From Candidatus Phosphoribacter baldrii (GTDB taxonomy: Bacteria > Actinomycetota > Actinomycetes > Actinomycetales > Dermatophilaceae): a stretch of DNA of 64,000 nucleotides. Positions 19,067-27,400 of the stretch are shown piece after piece (positions within the stretch are counted from its first letter, which is position 1; every line of letters begins with the position of its first letter). Under the pieces are notes generated by a model. The model ran no database searches. It was given only the letters and a program-made list of their open reading frames with translations, and was not told where the DNA came from. The translations under genes were made by a program, and so were the position numbers. The stretch spans positions 868,001 to 932,000 of the forward strand of contig JADIZV010000001.1 of the NCBI GenBank assembly GCA_016704565.1, read 5' to 3'.

Positions 19067-20038
19067 GTGAGCTGGTGGCGCTGGGCTCGGGCGCTGGCGT
19101 GGCTGTTGGTCCCGTCCTGGATCTGGGGAACCCGGGCTGACGTGCTGCTCGCCGGCCATCCCGCGTATGCCGTCCTCGTCACCCTCGCCGCAGTTGCTGC
19201 TCTCGTCCTCGTCGTCACCCAGGTGCGTGGCCACCAAACGTCGCGCCGGTATGCCGCCCCGACTGACGTCGCGCAACCGCGTCGGCGCGGGCGGCGGGCG
19301 CTGCGGACGGTAGGTCGCGTCTTCGGGGTCGTGGCAACCATCGGGGCGCTGGTCGGATTGGTCCTGCTCCGGCCGTATGCCGCCACCCCGCCCGCCGTCA
19401 CCCTCACCTCGGCAGGCTCCGACTCCGTGTCGGTGGTCTCCACCCCGAAATCGATCACGCTGACCCCGAATGCCGGCGCCGCGGCATACACCTCGCGGGT
19501 CGGGTTGGTCTTCCAACCGGGGGCGCTGGTCGACCCGCGCGCCTACGTGCCGCTGCTGGCGCGCGTGGCCGCGGACGGGCACCTCGTCGTCATCGTCAAG
19601 CAGCCGCTGAGCTTCGGGCTGCTCGCGCTCGGGGCGCCCGACGGGCCGATCGCCGAGCACCCCGAGGTGGCGCGGTGGGCTGTCGGCGGCCACAGTCTCG
19701 GGGGTGTCGCTGCCTCGATGTATGCCGCGAGCCACGCTGACCGAGTCAGCGGACTGGTGCTGTGGGCGTCGTATCCGGCGTCGTCGCTGGCCGATCGGAC
19801 CGGGCTCGCGGTGGCGTCGATCTCGGGGACGGCCGACGGTCTGGCGCGTCCAGCGACGATCGAAGCGCGGCGGGGCGACCTGCCGCCCTCGATGGTGTTC
19901 ACTCCGGTGTCGGGAGCCGTGCACGCCTACTTCGGTGACTACGGCGAGCAGGCCGGAGACGGCATACCGACGGTCTCTCGGGAGCAGGCGCAGACGGCGA
20001 TCGTCGACGCGACCCTGGCGCTGTTGGCGCGGGCCTGA
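19067..20038 (+). CDS. Membrane-anchored alpha/beta hydrolase
   Basis: This 323-residue protein has two to three hydrophobic segments in the first 110 residues, then an alpha/beta-hydrolase domain with the nucleophile elbow GGHSLGGVAAS near residue 209. The start is GTG 19067, just after the hairpin; the longer open frame reads through that hairpin and is less likely. The domain resembles dienelactone-hydrolase-like members of the fold, with a conserved His in the GAVHAYFGDYG segment. Substrate unknown. The active site presumably faces outward, given the N-terminal membrane segments. Confidence 0.75.
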   Translation: MSWWRWARALAWLLVPSWIWGTRADVLLAGHPAYAVLVTLAAVAALVLVVTQVRGHQTSRRYAAPTDVAQPRRRGRRALRTVGRVFGVVATIGALVGLVLLRPYAATPPAVTLTSAGSDSVSVVSTPKSITLTPNAGAAAYTSRVGLVFQPGALVDPRAYVPLLARVAADGHLVVIVKQPLSFGLLALGAPDGPIAEHPEVARWAVGGHSLGGVAASMYAASHADRVSGLVLWASYPASSLADRTGLAVASISGTADGLARPATIEARRGDLPPSMVFTPVSGAVHAYFGDYGEQAGDGIPTVSREQAQTAIVDATLALLARA

Positions 20039-20110
20039 CCGCGCGCCCTGCAACCGCGCCCTGCACCCGCGCCGCGGGGCCGGTGAAGGTGACGGCTACG
20101 CTCGACAGCC

Positions 20111-20485
20111 ATGGACCCACGGGCCTCGATCATCATGGCGACGGCACTCGTGCTTTACACGATCGGAGTGTGGAGCGAGCGGTTCGCCGGTCGGCTTCGC
20201 GGTTGGCACCTGGTGTTCTTCTGGGCCGGGCTGGCGTGTGACACGGTCGGCACGGGGATGATGTTCGACTACGTCGGGGGCATGCAGTTCGACGTGCACG
20301 GCATCTCCGGTGTCATCGCGATCGTCCTCATGGCCGTGCACGCGGTGTGGGCGACGGTCGTGCTGCGGCGGCGGGACGAGCGATGGCTGACCAAGTTCCA
20401 CCGGTTCAGCGTCGTCGTGTGGGCGATCTGGCTGATCCCCTACCTCAGCCCGATGTTCGTCGCCATGGCCTCCCGCCCCCGTTGA
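20111..20485 (+). CDS. HsmA-like small membrane protein (TIGR03987 family)
   Basis: This 124-residue protein has four hydrophobic stretches. Features typical of the HsmA/TIGR03987 family are VWSERFAGRLRGWH, the GTGMM segment and the final WLIPYLSPMF. The family is a set of small integral membrane proteins without a firmly known function. It stands alone between the hydrolase gene and the convergent dioxygenase gene, with the second copy of the intergenic hairpin just downstream. Confidence 0.7.
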   Translation: MDPRASIIMATALVLYTIGVWSERFAGRLRGWHLVFFWAGLACDTVGTGMMFDYVGGMQFDVHGISGVIAIVLMAVHAVWATVVLRRRDERWLTKFHRFSVVVWAIWLIPYLSPMFVAMASRPR

Positions 20486-20508
20486 CCCGCTCGTCGAATC
20501 TCCTTGCT

Positions 20509-20557
20509 GGGTCGAGGTATTCCACCATCGGCTGGTGATGGCGGAATACCTCGAACC
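20509..20557. repeat. Intergenic hairpin, copy 2 of a two-copy family
   Basis: Arms GGGTCGAGGTATTCCACC... (20509-20529) and 20537-20557 pair with two mismatches around a 7-base loop. Shares the core TCGAGGTATTCC-CATC with the hairpin at 19003-19057. It lies between convergent genes and probably works as a bidirectional terminator. Confidence 0.75.
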
Positions 20558-20580
20558 GGAGCGGCCGGGTGATGGCGGGA

Positions 20581-21501
20581 TCAGGGGCGGCCGGGTCCGC
20601 CGGGGCCGCCGCCACCGGTCGGGGCGGTGCGGGTGTCGACTGGGACGGTGAGGCGCACGGCATACCCACTGGCGGGGTCTCCCGTCGCGGTGCCGAGCTG
20701 GTGGACGCCCCCGTCGTTTCCGAAGACGTTGTCGCGCGCGAGGGACAGGCGCGCGAGGTTGCCGACGGACGCCTCGTAGCCGGCCGTCGCGTATGCCGCG
20801 TCGCACGTCGGCTTGGGCAGCGCGACCTGGGACGTGGCGATCGCCTTCGTCGAGTCGGCGATGCTTGCCTGGTTGGGGTAGACCTCGAAGTGGATGTGCG
20901 GCCAGCGGCCCGAGTAGCAGCCAGGGACGATGCTGGTGAACCGCACGACTCCGCTGGAGTCGGCGATCTGGACGCCGCGCAGGTAGTTCTCTGTGGTGAC
21001 GCCGCTGGAGTACATCGAGTAGCGGCCGGCGCGGTCGCACTGCCAGACATAGACGGCCGCCCCGGCCATCGGGCTGCCCCCCGCCGCGATGTCGAGGATG
21101 GTGAGCTCAAGGGTCATCGGGATGCCTTCGGCCTTGGTCGTCGAGGTGCCGAAGCTGCTGGTGATGTCCCGGCGGACGACGCCGCTTTGCGCGAGGACGT
21201 CAGGCCCGTTGGAGCCGTCGCCCGGGTAGGGCCCGGCCGTCTCGTCGGGGATCTCGGTCAAGGTGCCTGCTCCCGTGGCGCCGGTGGTCGTGCCGGTGCT
21301 CGGCTTGTTGGTTGCGCCGGTGGTCGAACCGCACGCCGCAAGCGCCGCGCTGGCGACACCGAGGCCGAGCAGCGAGAGGGCGCGGCGGCGATCGAGCAGG
21401 GTGTGCAGGTCGAATCCCAGCCCTTGGTCGTAGGCCGGTTCGTCGGGGCGCGGCAGGGTCCGTCCTTCGAAGGTGGGTTGCGAGTTCTCGGTTGTCGTCA
21501 T
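20581..21501 (-). CDS. Secreted intradiol ring-cleavage dioxygenase-like protein
   Basis: This 306-residue protein has a Tat-like or lipoprotein leader: RRRALSLLGLGVASAALAAC near residues 38-57 includes twin Arg and a Cys lipobox. The catalytic domain begins near ETAGPYPGDG. The iron ligands expected for protocatechuate-dioxygenase-like enzymes are visible: the Tyr of ENYLRG and the Tyr/His set of GCYSGRWPHIHFEVY. It is an extracytoplasmic member with a Gly/Pro-rich tail. The natural substrate of this exported group is uncertain. Divergent from the NUDIX gene with 84 bases between. Confidence 0.82.
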   Translation of the reverse strand: MTTTENSQPTFEGRTLPRPDEPAYDQGLGFDLHTLLDRRRALSLLGLGVASAALAACGSTTGATNKPSTGTTTGATGAGTLTEIPDETAGPYPGDGSNGPDVLAQSGVVRRDITSSFGTSTTKAEGIPMTLELTILDIAAGGSPMAGAAVYVWQCDRAGRYSMYSSGVTTENYLRGVQIADSSGVVRFTSIVPGCYSGRWPHIHFEVYPNQASIADSTKAIATSQVALPKPTCDAAYATAGYEASVGNLARLSLARDNVFGNDGGVHQLGTATGDPASGYAVRLTVPVDTRTAPTGGGGPGGPGRP

Positions 21502-21585
21502 GCGGGGAGGTTAGGGAGCGCCGCTGAGGGAGCGCTGTGGCCTTCCTGTGGGTTCGGTTCCCGGGCGCGCCCCTAGATTGAGGGT

Positions 21586-22155
21586 GTGCCTGGACCCGAC
21601 ATCAAGTTCTGCCGCCTGTGCGGCTCCCCCTCGGACCGTCGCGTTCCGCACGGGGAGGATCGCGAGCGTCCCGTATGCCGTGCCTGCGGCTACGTCGACT
21701 ATGTCAACCCGACGAACGTGGTCGGGACCGTACCCGTGTGGGGTGCGGATGGTGACCACGTCCTGCTGTGCCTGCGAGCGATCGAGCCGCGCAAGGGCTT
21801 CTGGACGTTGCCGGCCGGCTTCCTTGAGGTGGGGGAGACCCTGGCCGAAGGGGCGGCCCGGGAGACCAGGGAGGAGGCCGGAGCGCGGATCGAGCTCGAC
21901 GGACTGTTCACGGTCCTCGACGTGGTGCATGCCCGTCAGGTGCACGTCTTCTATCGAGCACGCATGCTTGACGACAGCCTTGATCCGGGTCCGGAGACAG
22001 CCGAGGCCCGGATCGTCTCCCTCGATGAAATCCCTTGGGACGACTTGGCGTTCGCGACGGTGCGGTGGACCCTCGAACGCTACCTCGAGGATCGGGCGTC
22101 GGGCCGGTTCGGGGTGCACACGGCCACCATCCCGCCCCGGATAGAGTCAAGTTGA
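21586..22155 (+). CDS. NUDIX hydrolase with N-terminal zinc ribbon
   Basis: This 189-residue protein begins with a zinc ribbon (CRLCG...CRACGY) and carries the NUDIX box near residues 75-97 (GFLEVGETLAEGAARETREEAG), matching Gx5Ex7REUxEExGU. NUDIX enzymes hydrolyse nucleoside diphosphates linked to another group; ribbon-containing members include NADH pyrophosphatase-like proteins and regulators. GTG start at 21586, with a second GTG two bases upstream out of frame. The next gene has its own promoter within the final codons of this one. Confidence 0.85.
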   Translation: MPGPDIKFCRLCGSPSDRRVPHGEDRERPVCRACGYVDYVNPTNVVGTVPVWGADGDHVLLCLRAIEPRKGFWTLPAGFLEVGETLAEGAARETREEAGARIELDGLFTVLDVVHARQVHVFYRARMLDDSLDPGPETAEARIVSLDEIPWDDLAFATVRWTLERYLEDRASGRFGVHTATIPPRIESS

Positions 22156-22207
22156 CAATAATGGCGCAGAGGTCATAAAGTCAGAGTGACCACAAAGCGT
22201 GGTTACC
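22146..22207 (+). promoter_or_regulatory. Probable sigma70-type promoter with operator dyads before the SPFH gene
   Basis: A consensus -35 TTGACA (22152-22157) is followed 16 bases later by CATAAA (22174-22179). The -35 is embedded in GTCAA-G-TTGAC (22146-22156). Downstream GTGACCAC-AAAGC-GTGGTTAC (22187-22207) is a near-perfect dyad over the likely transcript start. Together they suggest a regulated promoter. Confidence 0.5.
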
Positions 22208-22228
22208 ATACTGGCCGAGGAGACTGAC

Positions 22229-23272
22229 GTGGCCACCATCACCACCTTCCCGTTCATCACCCACCTGCGCAGCACGGCGACGATGCACGTCCTGCATCGG
22301 GCGCGCGGCCAACTGCGCCACAACGCTCCGGGTGCAGCCTTCTGGTTCCGCCCGATGTCGGCGGCGATCAGTGAAGTGCCGGTCGACGACCGCGAACAGC
22401 CCGTCCTCGTGACGATCCGCACCGCCGATCTCCAGCAGGTGAGCGCTCCCGGCACAGTCACCTACCGCTTCGTCGACCCCGCATTGGCGGCGACCCACAT
22501 CGACTTCTCGATCCACCTCCGGACCGGATCCTGGGCCGAAACCCCGCTTGAGACAGTCGGTTCCGCGATCCACGGCGCGACGGCTGCCGCGGTGACCCAG
22601 GCACTGTCCGGAGCGGACTTGCGCTCGGCCTTGGCGATCGACCCGGGGCTCCTGGCGGGTGCCGTGCGCACCTCCTTGGCCGCTGACGAGCGCCTCACCT
22701 CCACTGGCCTGGCGGTCGTCGGTGTTCGATTCGCAGTGCTGCGGGCCGAGCCCGACGTCGAACGAGCCCTGCAGACTCCCGCCCGCGAGGCCATCCAGCA
22801 GGAGGCGGACAAGGCCACCTTCGAGCGTCGCGCGGTCGCCGTCGAACGCGAGGCCGCGATCGGGCAGAACGAGCTGACCAACCAGATCGACCTCGCAGTG
22901 CGCGCCGAGCAGCTCATCGCACAGAAGGGCGCCAACGCTCGCCGCGAGGCGCAGGAGCAGGCGGCCGCCGGGGCGATCGCCACGCAGGCGGAGGCGACCC
23001 GCACCACGGCGATGGCCCAGGCCCGCGCCGACGCGGACCGGATGGTCGGGGCGGCGGCCGCCGAGAACGAACGGGCGACGTTGGCGGCATACACCGGTAT
23101 GCCGCGTGACCTCCTGCTCGCGCTCGCCGCTCGCGAAGCTGCCGCGCACCTGCCGAACGTCGAGCAGCTGGTCATTGCCCCCGACCTGTTGCACTCCCTG
23201 TTTGGCCGGTTGGCGGGGGCGGGGTCGGTGTCCGAGGCGCTCGTCGGCGCAGCTGACGGGACGAAGGGCTGA
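22229..23272 (+). CDS. SPFH/Band 7 domain protein
   Basis: This 347-residue protein has an SPFH-like N-terminal half (residues about 20-190) and a long Ala/Glu/Arg-rich coiled coil (about 190-290) typical of flotillin/prohibitin relatives. There is no N-terminal membrane segment. The first residues (TFPFITHLRSTATMHVLH) are unlike flotillin. The start GTG 22229 has GAGGAG six bases upstream. It is followed after three bases by the NAD-kinase-like gene, so the two form a small operon. Role unknown; SPFH proteins generally scaffold membrane or protein complexes. Confidence 0.78.
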   Translation: MATITTFPFITHLRSTATMHVLHRARGQLRHNAPGAAFWFRPMSAAISEVPVDDREQPVLVTIRTADLQQVSAPGTVTYRFVDPALAATHIDFSIHLRTGSWAETPLETVGSAIHGATAAAVTQALSGADLRSALAIDPGLLAGAVRTSLAADERLTSTGLAVVGVRFAVLRAEPDVERALQTPAREAIQQEADKATFERRAVAVEREAAIGQNELTNQIDLAVRAEQLIAQKGANARREAQEQAAAGAIATQAEATRTTAMAQARADADRMVGAAAAENERATLAAYTGMPRDLLLALAAREAAAHLPNVEQLVIAPDLLHSLFGRLAGAGSVSEALVGAADGTKG

Positions 23273-23275
23273 GCC

Positions 23276-24160
23276 ATGGCGACCCCTCGGGCCGTGATGG
23301 TCCGCCGGGCGACCGAGCTGGACGAGGTGATCGGCCGGCACGGCACCCGCGGGCAGGCTGAGTTCTTCCTGCGGACGCGGGAGCAGTCAATCGAGCCTCT
23401 CGTCGAGCGCCACCGAGCGCTGGCGCTCGCGCGCGCCGAAGTGCTCGGCGCGCTGCCGGCCGACTGGCGCCGGGCCGAGGTCGAGCGGTCGGAGTTGGCG
23501 CGGTTTGTGTTCGAGCCCGACGACATCGTGCTCGTCGTCGGGCAGGACGGGCTCGTGGCTAACGTGGCGAAATACCTGGTCGCACAGCCGGTCATCGGCA
23601 TCGACCCGTTGCCTGGCACCAACCCTGGCGTCCTCGTCCCGCATGCGGCGGCGGCCACGGCGGATCTGGTGCGGGACGTGGTCGGTGGGCGGGCGGCATA
23701 CCTGGAACGGACCATGGTGCGCGCGGTTTCGGACGACGGGCAGGAGCTGACGGCGCTCAACGAGGTCTATGTCGGACAGGAGGGCCACCAGTCGGCGCGG
23801 TATGTGCTCGGGTGGCGCGGCGTGCAGGAACGGCAATCCTCATCGGGCGTCATCGTCGGCACAGGCACCGGGGCAAGTGGCTGGTGTGCGTCGATCCAGC
23901 GCGCGTCGGCGCCGGGTGTGGTGCTGCCGGAGCCTGCGCAGCCGCGGCTGGCGTGGTTCGTGCGCGAGCCATGGCCGTCGGCGGTCACCGGGACGGATCT
24001 GGCCGCCGGGGTGTTGGGTGACGACCAGCTTCTTGTGAAGGTCGAGTCGGAGTCCCTGGTGACGTTCGGGGACGGCATCGAGGCGGACCGCCTGGTGCTC
24101 GGGTGGGGTCAGCGGGTGCTGATCGGGCGCTCGCCTCGGGTCCTGCGGACCGTGGTGTGA
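23276..24160 (+). CDS. NAD kinase / diacylglycerol-kinase-fold protein
   Basis: This 294-residue protein has DDIVLVVGQDGLVANVAKYL near residue 78, resembling the GGDG nucleotide-binding loop region of NAD kinases, then GIDPLPGTNPGVLVPH and GVIVGTGTGASGW, matching the second conserved loop of the family. The canonical GGDG reads VGQDG here, so catalytic competence is uncertain. The partner gene encodes an SPFH protein. It is too different from housekeeping NAD kinase to assume NADP synthesis. Confidence 0.6.
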   Translation: MATPRAVMVRRATELDEVIGRHGTRGQAEFFLRTREQSIEPLVERHRALALARAEVLGALPADWRRAEVERSELARFVFEPDDIVLVVGQDGLVANVAKYLVAQPVIGIDPLPGTNPGVLVPHAAAATADLVRDVVGGRAAYLERTMVRAVSDDGQELTALNEVYVGQEGHQSARYVLGWRGVQERQSSSGVIVGTGTGASGWCASIQRASAPGVVLPEPAQPRLAWFVREPWPSAVTGTDLAAGVLGDDQLLVKVESESLVTFGDGIEADRLVLGWGQRVLIGRSPRVLRTVV

Positions 24161-24190
24161 GCCTGGTGTGACCTTGGCCTGAGTCTGACC

Positions 24191-24315
24191 ACGCCCGAGC
24201 AAGTGGAGCGGGCTGGGATTCGGGAGTTGGTGGCCGCCCGAGCCCGCGGCGACGATCTGACCGGCCCGGGCGGGCTGCTCAAGTCGATCACATAGCAGGT
24301 CATCGAGACCGCCCC
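24191..24315 (+). pseudogene. IS256-family transposase remnant
   Basis: Reading in the frame of 24191, the translation is TPEQVERAGIRELVAARAR, then GDDLTGPGGLLKSIT, a stop, then QVIETA. The GxxLTGPGGLLKxxTKxVIETA pattern is the conserved N-terminal region of IS256-type transposases. The expected EMTEHLGY continuation is absent and the frame is broken by TAG at 24292-24294. It sits between the NAD-kinase-like gene and rocD and ends just before an inverted repeat. Only about 40 codons remain. Confidence 0.6.
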
Positions 24316-24330
24316 GCAAGCCCAGCACGG

Positions 24331-24390
24331 GTGGCACTTACACCGGTTTCCTGGCAGAAACATCCGCCACGAAACCGCGACAAGTGCCAC
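24331..24390. repeat. 60-base bipartite inverted repeat upstream of rocD
   Basis: GTGGCACTT-ACAC-CGGTTTC (24331-24350) is matched by GAAACCG-CGAC-AAGTGCCAC (24371-24390): both blocks are perfectly complementary and the 4-base interruptions are symmetric. It follows the transposase remnant directly, so it may be joined terminal inverted repeats of the lost element, or a structured RNA in the rocD leader, which starts 148 bases further on. Confidence 0.65.
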
Positions 24391-24537
24391 CACACGGCGG
24401 AGCCCGCACCTCGGGGGAGGACAGCCCCCGACCCCGGGGGAGGAGAGCCACCGCGCCACGGAGACGAGCGCACTCGCACCCTGGGAGGTGAGCACGCGGC
24501 ATACTGTGGAGCTGTCTTCCACGAGAGAAAGCCAGCC

Positions 24538-25752
24538 ATGACCACCGCCCCTCACTCCAGCGCCGACTACATCGACCTGGAGCACCGCTACGCGGCCCAC
24601 AACTACTCCCCCCTCGACGTCGTCATCGCGCGCGGCGAAGGCGCCTGGGTCGAGGATGTCGAAGGCAAGCGGTATTTCGACGCGCTGGCCGGCTACTCGG
24701 CGCTGAACTTCGGGCACTCCAACCCGCGCCTGGTCGCGGTCGCCGAGCGGCAGCTGCGCACGCTCACCCTCACGAGCCGGGCGTTCCACTCCGATCAGCT
24801 CGGGCCGTTCGCCCGCGACCTGGCCGCCCTGACCGGCAAGGACATGATCCTGCCGATGAACTCAGGCGCCGAGGCCGTCGAGACGGCGATCAAGGTGACC
24901 AGGCGCTGGGGCAAGCGGGCCAAGGGCCTCCCCGAGGACTGGGGAACGATCATTGTCATGGGCGGCAACTTCCACGGCCGCACGACGACCATCGTGTCGT
25001 TCTCGACCGACAAGACCGCCCGCGAGGACTACGGCCCCTATACGCCAGGCTTCCTCGTCGTCCCCTACGGCGACATCCACGCCCTGCGCGCTGCGATCAA
25101 CGACGAGACGATCGGCGTCCTGCTTGAGCCGATCCAGGGCGAGGGCGGCGTCGTCATCCCGCCGGCTGGCTTCCTGCGCGACGTCCGCGCCCTGTGCACC
25201 GAGCGCAACGTCCTCATGATCGCCGACGAGATCCAGTCCGGCCTGGCCCGCACCGGACGCACGTTCGCCTGCGACCACGAGGACGTCGTCCCCGACATCT
25301 ACATCATGGGCAAGGCCCTCGGCGGCGGCATCGTCCCGCTCTCGGCCATCGCCGCGGACACCAACGTCCTGAGCGTCATCACCCCTGGTTCGCACGGCTC
25401 CACCTTCGGCGGCAACCCGTTCGCTACCGCGATCGGCCGCGAGGTCATCGCCATGCTCGCGACCGGCGAGTTCCAGGAGCGGGCGCGCATGCTCGGCGAC
25501 GTCCTCGCGGGCGAGCTCGCCGCGCTCAACCACCCCGGGATCGTCGAGGTCCGCCAGCGTGGGCTCTGGGCGGGCATCGACGTGGACCCCGGCCTGATGT
25601 CGGGCAAGGAGCTGTGCCACCGGATGGCCGAGCGCGGGGTCCTGGCCAAGGACACCCACGGCTCGACGATCCGGCTCGCGCCGCCGCTGGTGGCTTCCGA
25701 GGACGACATCCGGTCTCTCGTCGCGGTGATCGCGGACTCGCTCAACGCCTGA
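24538..25752 (+). CDS. rocD: Ornithine--oxo-acid transaminase
   Basis: This 404-residue class III PLP aminotransferase has MNSGAEAVETAIK near residue 105, FHGRTTT near 142, IADEIQSGLARTG near 229 and YIMGKALGGGIVP near 258, where Lys binds PLP. These are hallmarks of ornithine aminotransferase, which converts ornithine and 2-oxoglutarate to glutamate semialdehyde and glutamate. ATG 24538 begins at MTTAPHSSADYIDLEHRYAAHNY, the usual N-terminus; the longer open frame runs into the inverted repeat. No arginase or rocE lies nearby. A perfect hairpin follows the stop. Confidence 0.9.
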   Translation: MTTAPHSSADYIDLEHRYAAHNYSPLDVVIARGEGAWVEDVEGKRYFDALAGYSALNFGHSNPRLVAVAERQLRTLTLTSRAFHSDQLGPFARDLAALTGKDMILPMNSGAEAVETAIKVTRRWGKRAKGLPEDWGTIIVMGGNFHGRTTTIVSFSTDKTAREDYGPYTPGFLVVPYGDIHALRAAINDETIGVLLEPIQGEGGVVIPPAGFLRDVRALCTERNVLMIADEIQSGLARTGRTFACDHEDVVPDIYIMGKALGGGIVPLSAIAADTNVLSVITPGSHGSTFGGNPFATAIGREVIAMLATGEFQERARMLGDVLAGELAALNHPGIVEVRQRGLWAGIDVDPGLMSGKELCHRMAERGVLAKDTHGSTIRLAPPLVASEDDIRSLVAVIADSLNA

Positions 25753-25774
25753 CCGTCCCGTGCGCGGCGACGCC

Positions 25775-25807
25775 GAGTCGGTATGCCGTGTCGCGGCATA
25801 CCGACTC
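25775..25807. terminator. Bidirectional hairpin built on inverted GTATGCCG copies
   Basis: A 14-bp perfect stem (GAGTCGGTATGCCG, 25775-25788, against 25794-25807) closes a 5-base loop. It lies 23 bases after rocD and 8 bases before the convergent ferredoxin stop, so it is placed to end both transcripts. Confidence 0.85.
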
Positions 25808-25814
25808 CACTGGC

Positions 25815-26015
25815 CTATCGCGCTGCGACCAGGCGCAACGCGCGGTGGGGGCACGCCGACACGGCGGCCTTGGCCAGTCGCGCCAGCTCGGGCGTCACCT
25901 CGCCCTCGACGATGGGAAAACCCCACTCGTCCAAGCGGATTCGCTCAGGCAATAACTCGGCGCACAAGCCCCGCGCCGCGCAGGAGGGCCAGTCGACCCG
26001 AATCGTCCGGTTCAT
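25815..26015 (-). CDS. Small [3Fe-4S]-type ferredoxin
   Basis: This 66-residue protein has CAARGLC near residue 12 and CPHRAL near 55, the pattern of monocluster ferredoxins of the P450-associated type (CX5C...CP). The ATG overlaps the stop of the NuoF-like gene as ATGA, making it the last gene of the flavin/electron-transfer operon. It likely passes electrons from or to the NuoF-like protein or the membrane cytochrome. No P450 is present in the window. Confidence 0.82.
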   Translation of the reverse strand: MNRTIRVDWPSCAARGLCAELLPERIRLDEWGFPIVEGEVTPELARLAKAAVSACPHRALRLVAAR

Positions 26016-27400
26016 CGCCCGCACCGCCCAGCCAGGTGCAGACCGACCTCGTCGTCGAACGTCGTCAGCATCGAGCGCACCAGTCGGGCCGTCCCATCCG
26101 GGTGGGCACATGCCCCGCGACGCTCGACCAGCCCGACCAGCTCAGCGATCCGAGTCCAGGACACGGCCGGATTCCCCGTCGCAAGCCGCCCGACCTCCGC
26201 GGCCAACGCCGGCAAACCGTTGCGGCATGGGCCGCACCGCTGCGCCGACTGACCGGCAAGGTAGTCGACGATCTCCCAGGTGAACGCAATCGGACACTGT
26301 CCGGTCGGCAGCGGCAACACCACCCCAGCACCCAGCGTCAGCCCCTGCTGCTGCAGGTCGACCCGGCTCACCCGCGCGCCCGCGAGCACTCCGGCACCGG
26401 CCCACGTCCCATGGAAGCCACCGAGCAACACCGGCCGGTCGACCGCCGCTCCCAGCACACTCACCCAGGGCGTCCCGTATGCCGTCTCCACAACGACAGC
26501 CGTGTCCGGATCGCTCTCGTGGGGGAGGGTGAGCAAGGTGGTGCCGGGCTCGGCGAAGGTGCCGTGGGCGGCATACCGCAGCGGGCCTAGGCGCAGGACA
26601 GCGGCGACCTGGGCCCAGGTCTCGGCGTTGGACAGCAAGGTGGGCCGACCGTCGAGACCAGAGATGGCCTCGGGCTGCCACGCAGTGACGGGCAACCCCG
26701 GCCGACCGGCCAGCAACTCGAGGACCGCTTGGGCTTGACCCGACACGAAACCGGGTGCGGCGGAATGGAGTTGCCACCGAGGGCCACCCCTGCCACCGCG
26801 TGTCTCGGCCGCGGCCCGTTCGTCGACCGCGCGAGTGATCGCGTCCGCGACGGCGGGGCGTTCCTGGGGCGTGACAACGTGAATTTCTTTGGTGCGTAAT
26901 GCCCTTGCCACGACCTCGGCCCCGTCGAGGATCTGATGCGGTGCGAGCAGGGCCAGGGCGGTGTCCTTGGCCGAGGCCGGCTCGCCCTCGCTGAGGTTGA
27001 CGACGACGACGTGTCGACGCTTCCCGGCGGCCGCGGCGGCCACCTTGCGAGCGAAGGGGAAGCCTGCGCCGCCCCGGCCGGCCACCGCGGCCGCACCGAC
27101 GGCGCTCAGCACAGCGTCCAGGTCGGGAGTGGGCAGCGCGCCGAAGCGGGCTCGGTGGGCCGAGAGTGACGGGCCGTCACCGACGCCGGCCAGCAGCACC
27201 GGTCCCGGCTCGGCAACGACCTGGGCAGGAGCCTGCCGCCGCACGGCGGGCGTGACCGAGCGGCGGACTCGTGATGGGGAGGGGGCCTCGCTGATCGCCT
27301 CGCCCCGCAGAACTGGGCCGCTGAGTGCAGTGCCGCCTAGATCAGTGCCGCTTAGTGCAGTGCCGCTTGGTGCAGTGCCGCTCAGTGCAGCGCCGCTCAT
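26012..27400 (-). CDS. NuoF/RnfC-like flavin and iron-sulfur protein
   Basis: This 462-residue protein resembles the 51-kDa NADH dehydrogenase subunit. GRGGAGFPFARK near residue 105 is the FMN/NADH loop. An SLBB-like middle follows, and CGPCRNG near residue 395 plus a later Cys give the Fe-S site. The N-terminus carries 15-bp tandem repeats (27320-27397) encoding SGTAL-like pentapeptides. Start and stop overlap both neighbours as ATGA. It probably moves electrons between NAD(P)H or ferredoxin and the membrane ferric-reductase-like protein encoded beside it; direction is inferred. Confidence 0.75.
   Translation of the reverse strand: MSGAALSGTAPSGTALSGTDLGGTALSGPVLRGEAISEAPSPSRVRRSVTPAVRRQAPAQVVAEPGPVLLAGVGDGPSLSAHRARFGALPTPDLDAVLSAVGAAAVAGRGGAGFPFARKVAAAAAGKRRHVVVVNLSEGEPASAKDTALALLAPHQILDGAEVVARALRTKEIHVVTPQERPAVADAITRAVDERAAAETRGGRGGPRWQLHSAAPGFVSGQAQAVLELLAGRPGLPVTAWQPEAISGLDGRPTLLSNAETWAQVAAVLRLGPLRYAAHGTFAEPGTTLLTLPHESDPDTAVVVETAYGTPWVSVLGAAVDRPVLLGGFHGTWAGAGVLAGARVSRVDLQQQGLTLGAGVVLPLPTGQCPIAFTWEIVDYLAGQSAQRCGPCRNGLPALAAEVGRLATGNPAVSWTRIAELVGLVERRGACAHPDGTARLVRSMLTTFDDEVGLHLAGRCGR

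Noticed and set aside
18890..20053. 387-codon open frame on the minus strand opposite the alpha/beta hydrolase
   Set aside because: The plus strand encodes a recognisable hydrolase (GGHSLGG). The reverse frame is Arg/Gly-rich without family motifs, as expected from third-position GC in a 70% GC genome.
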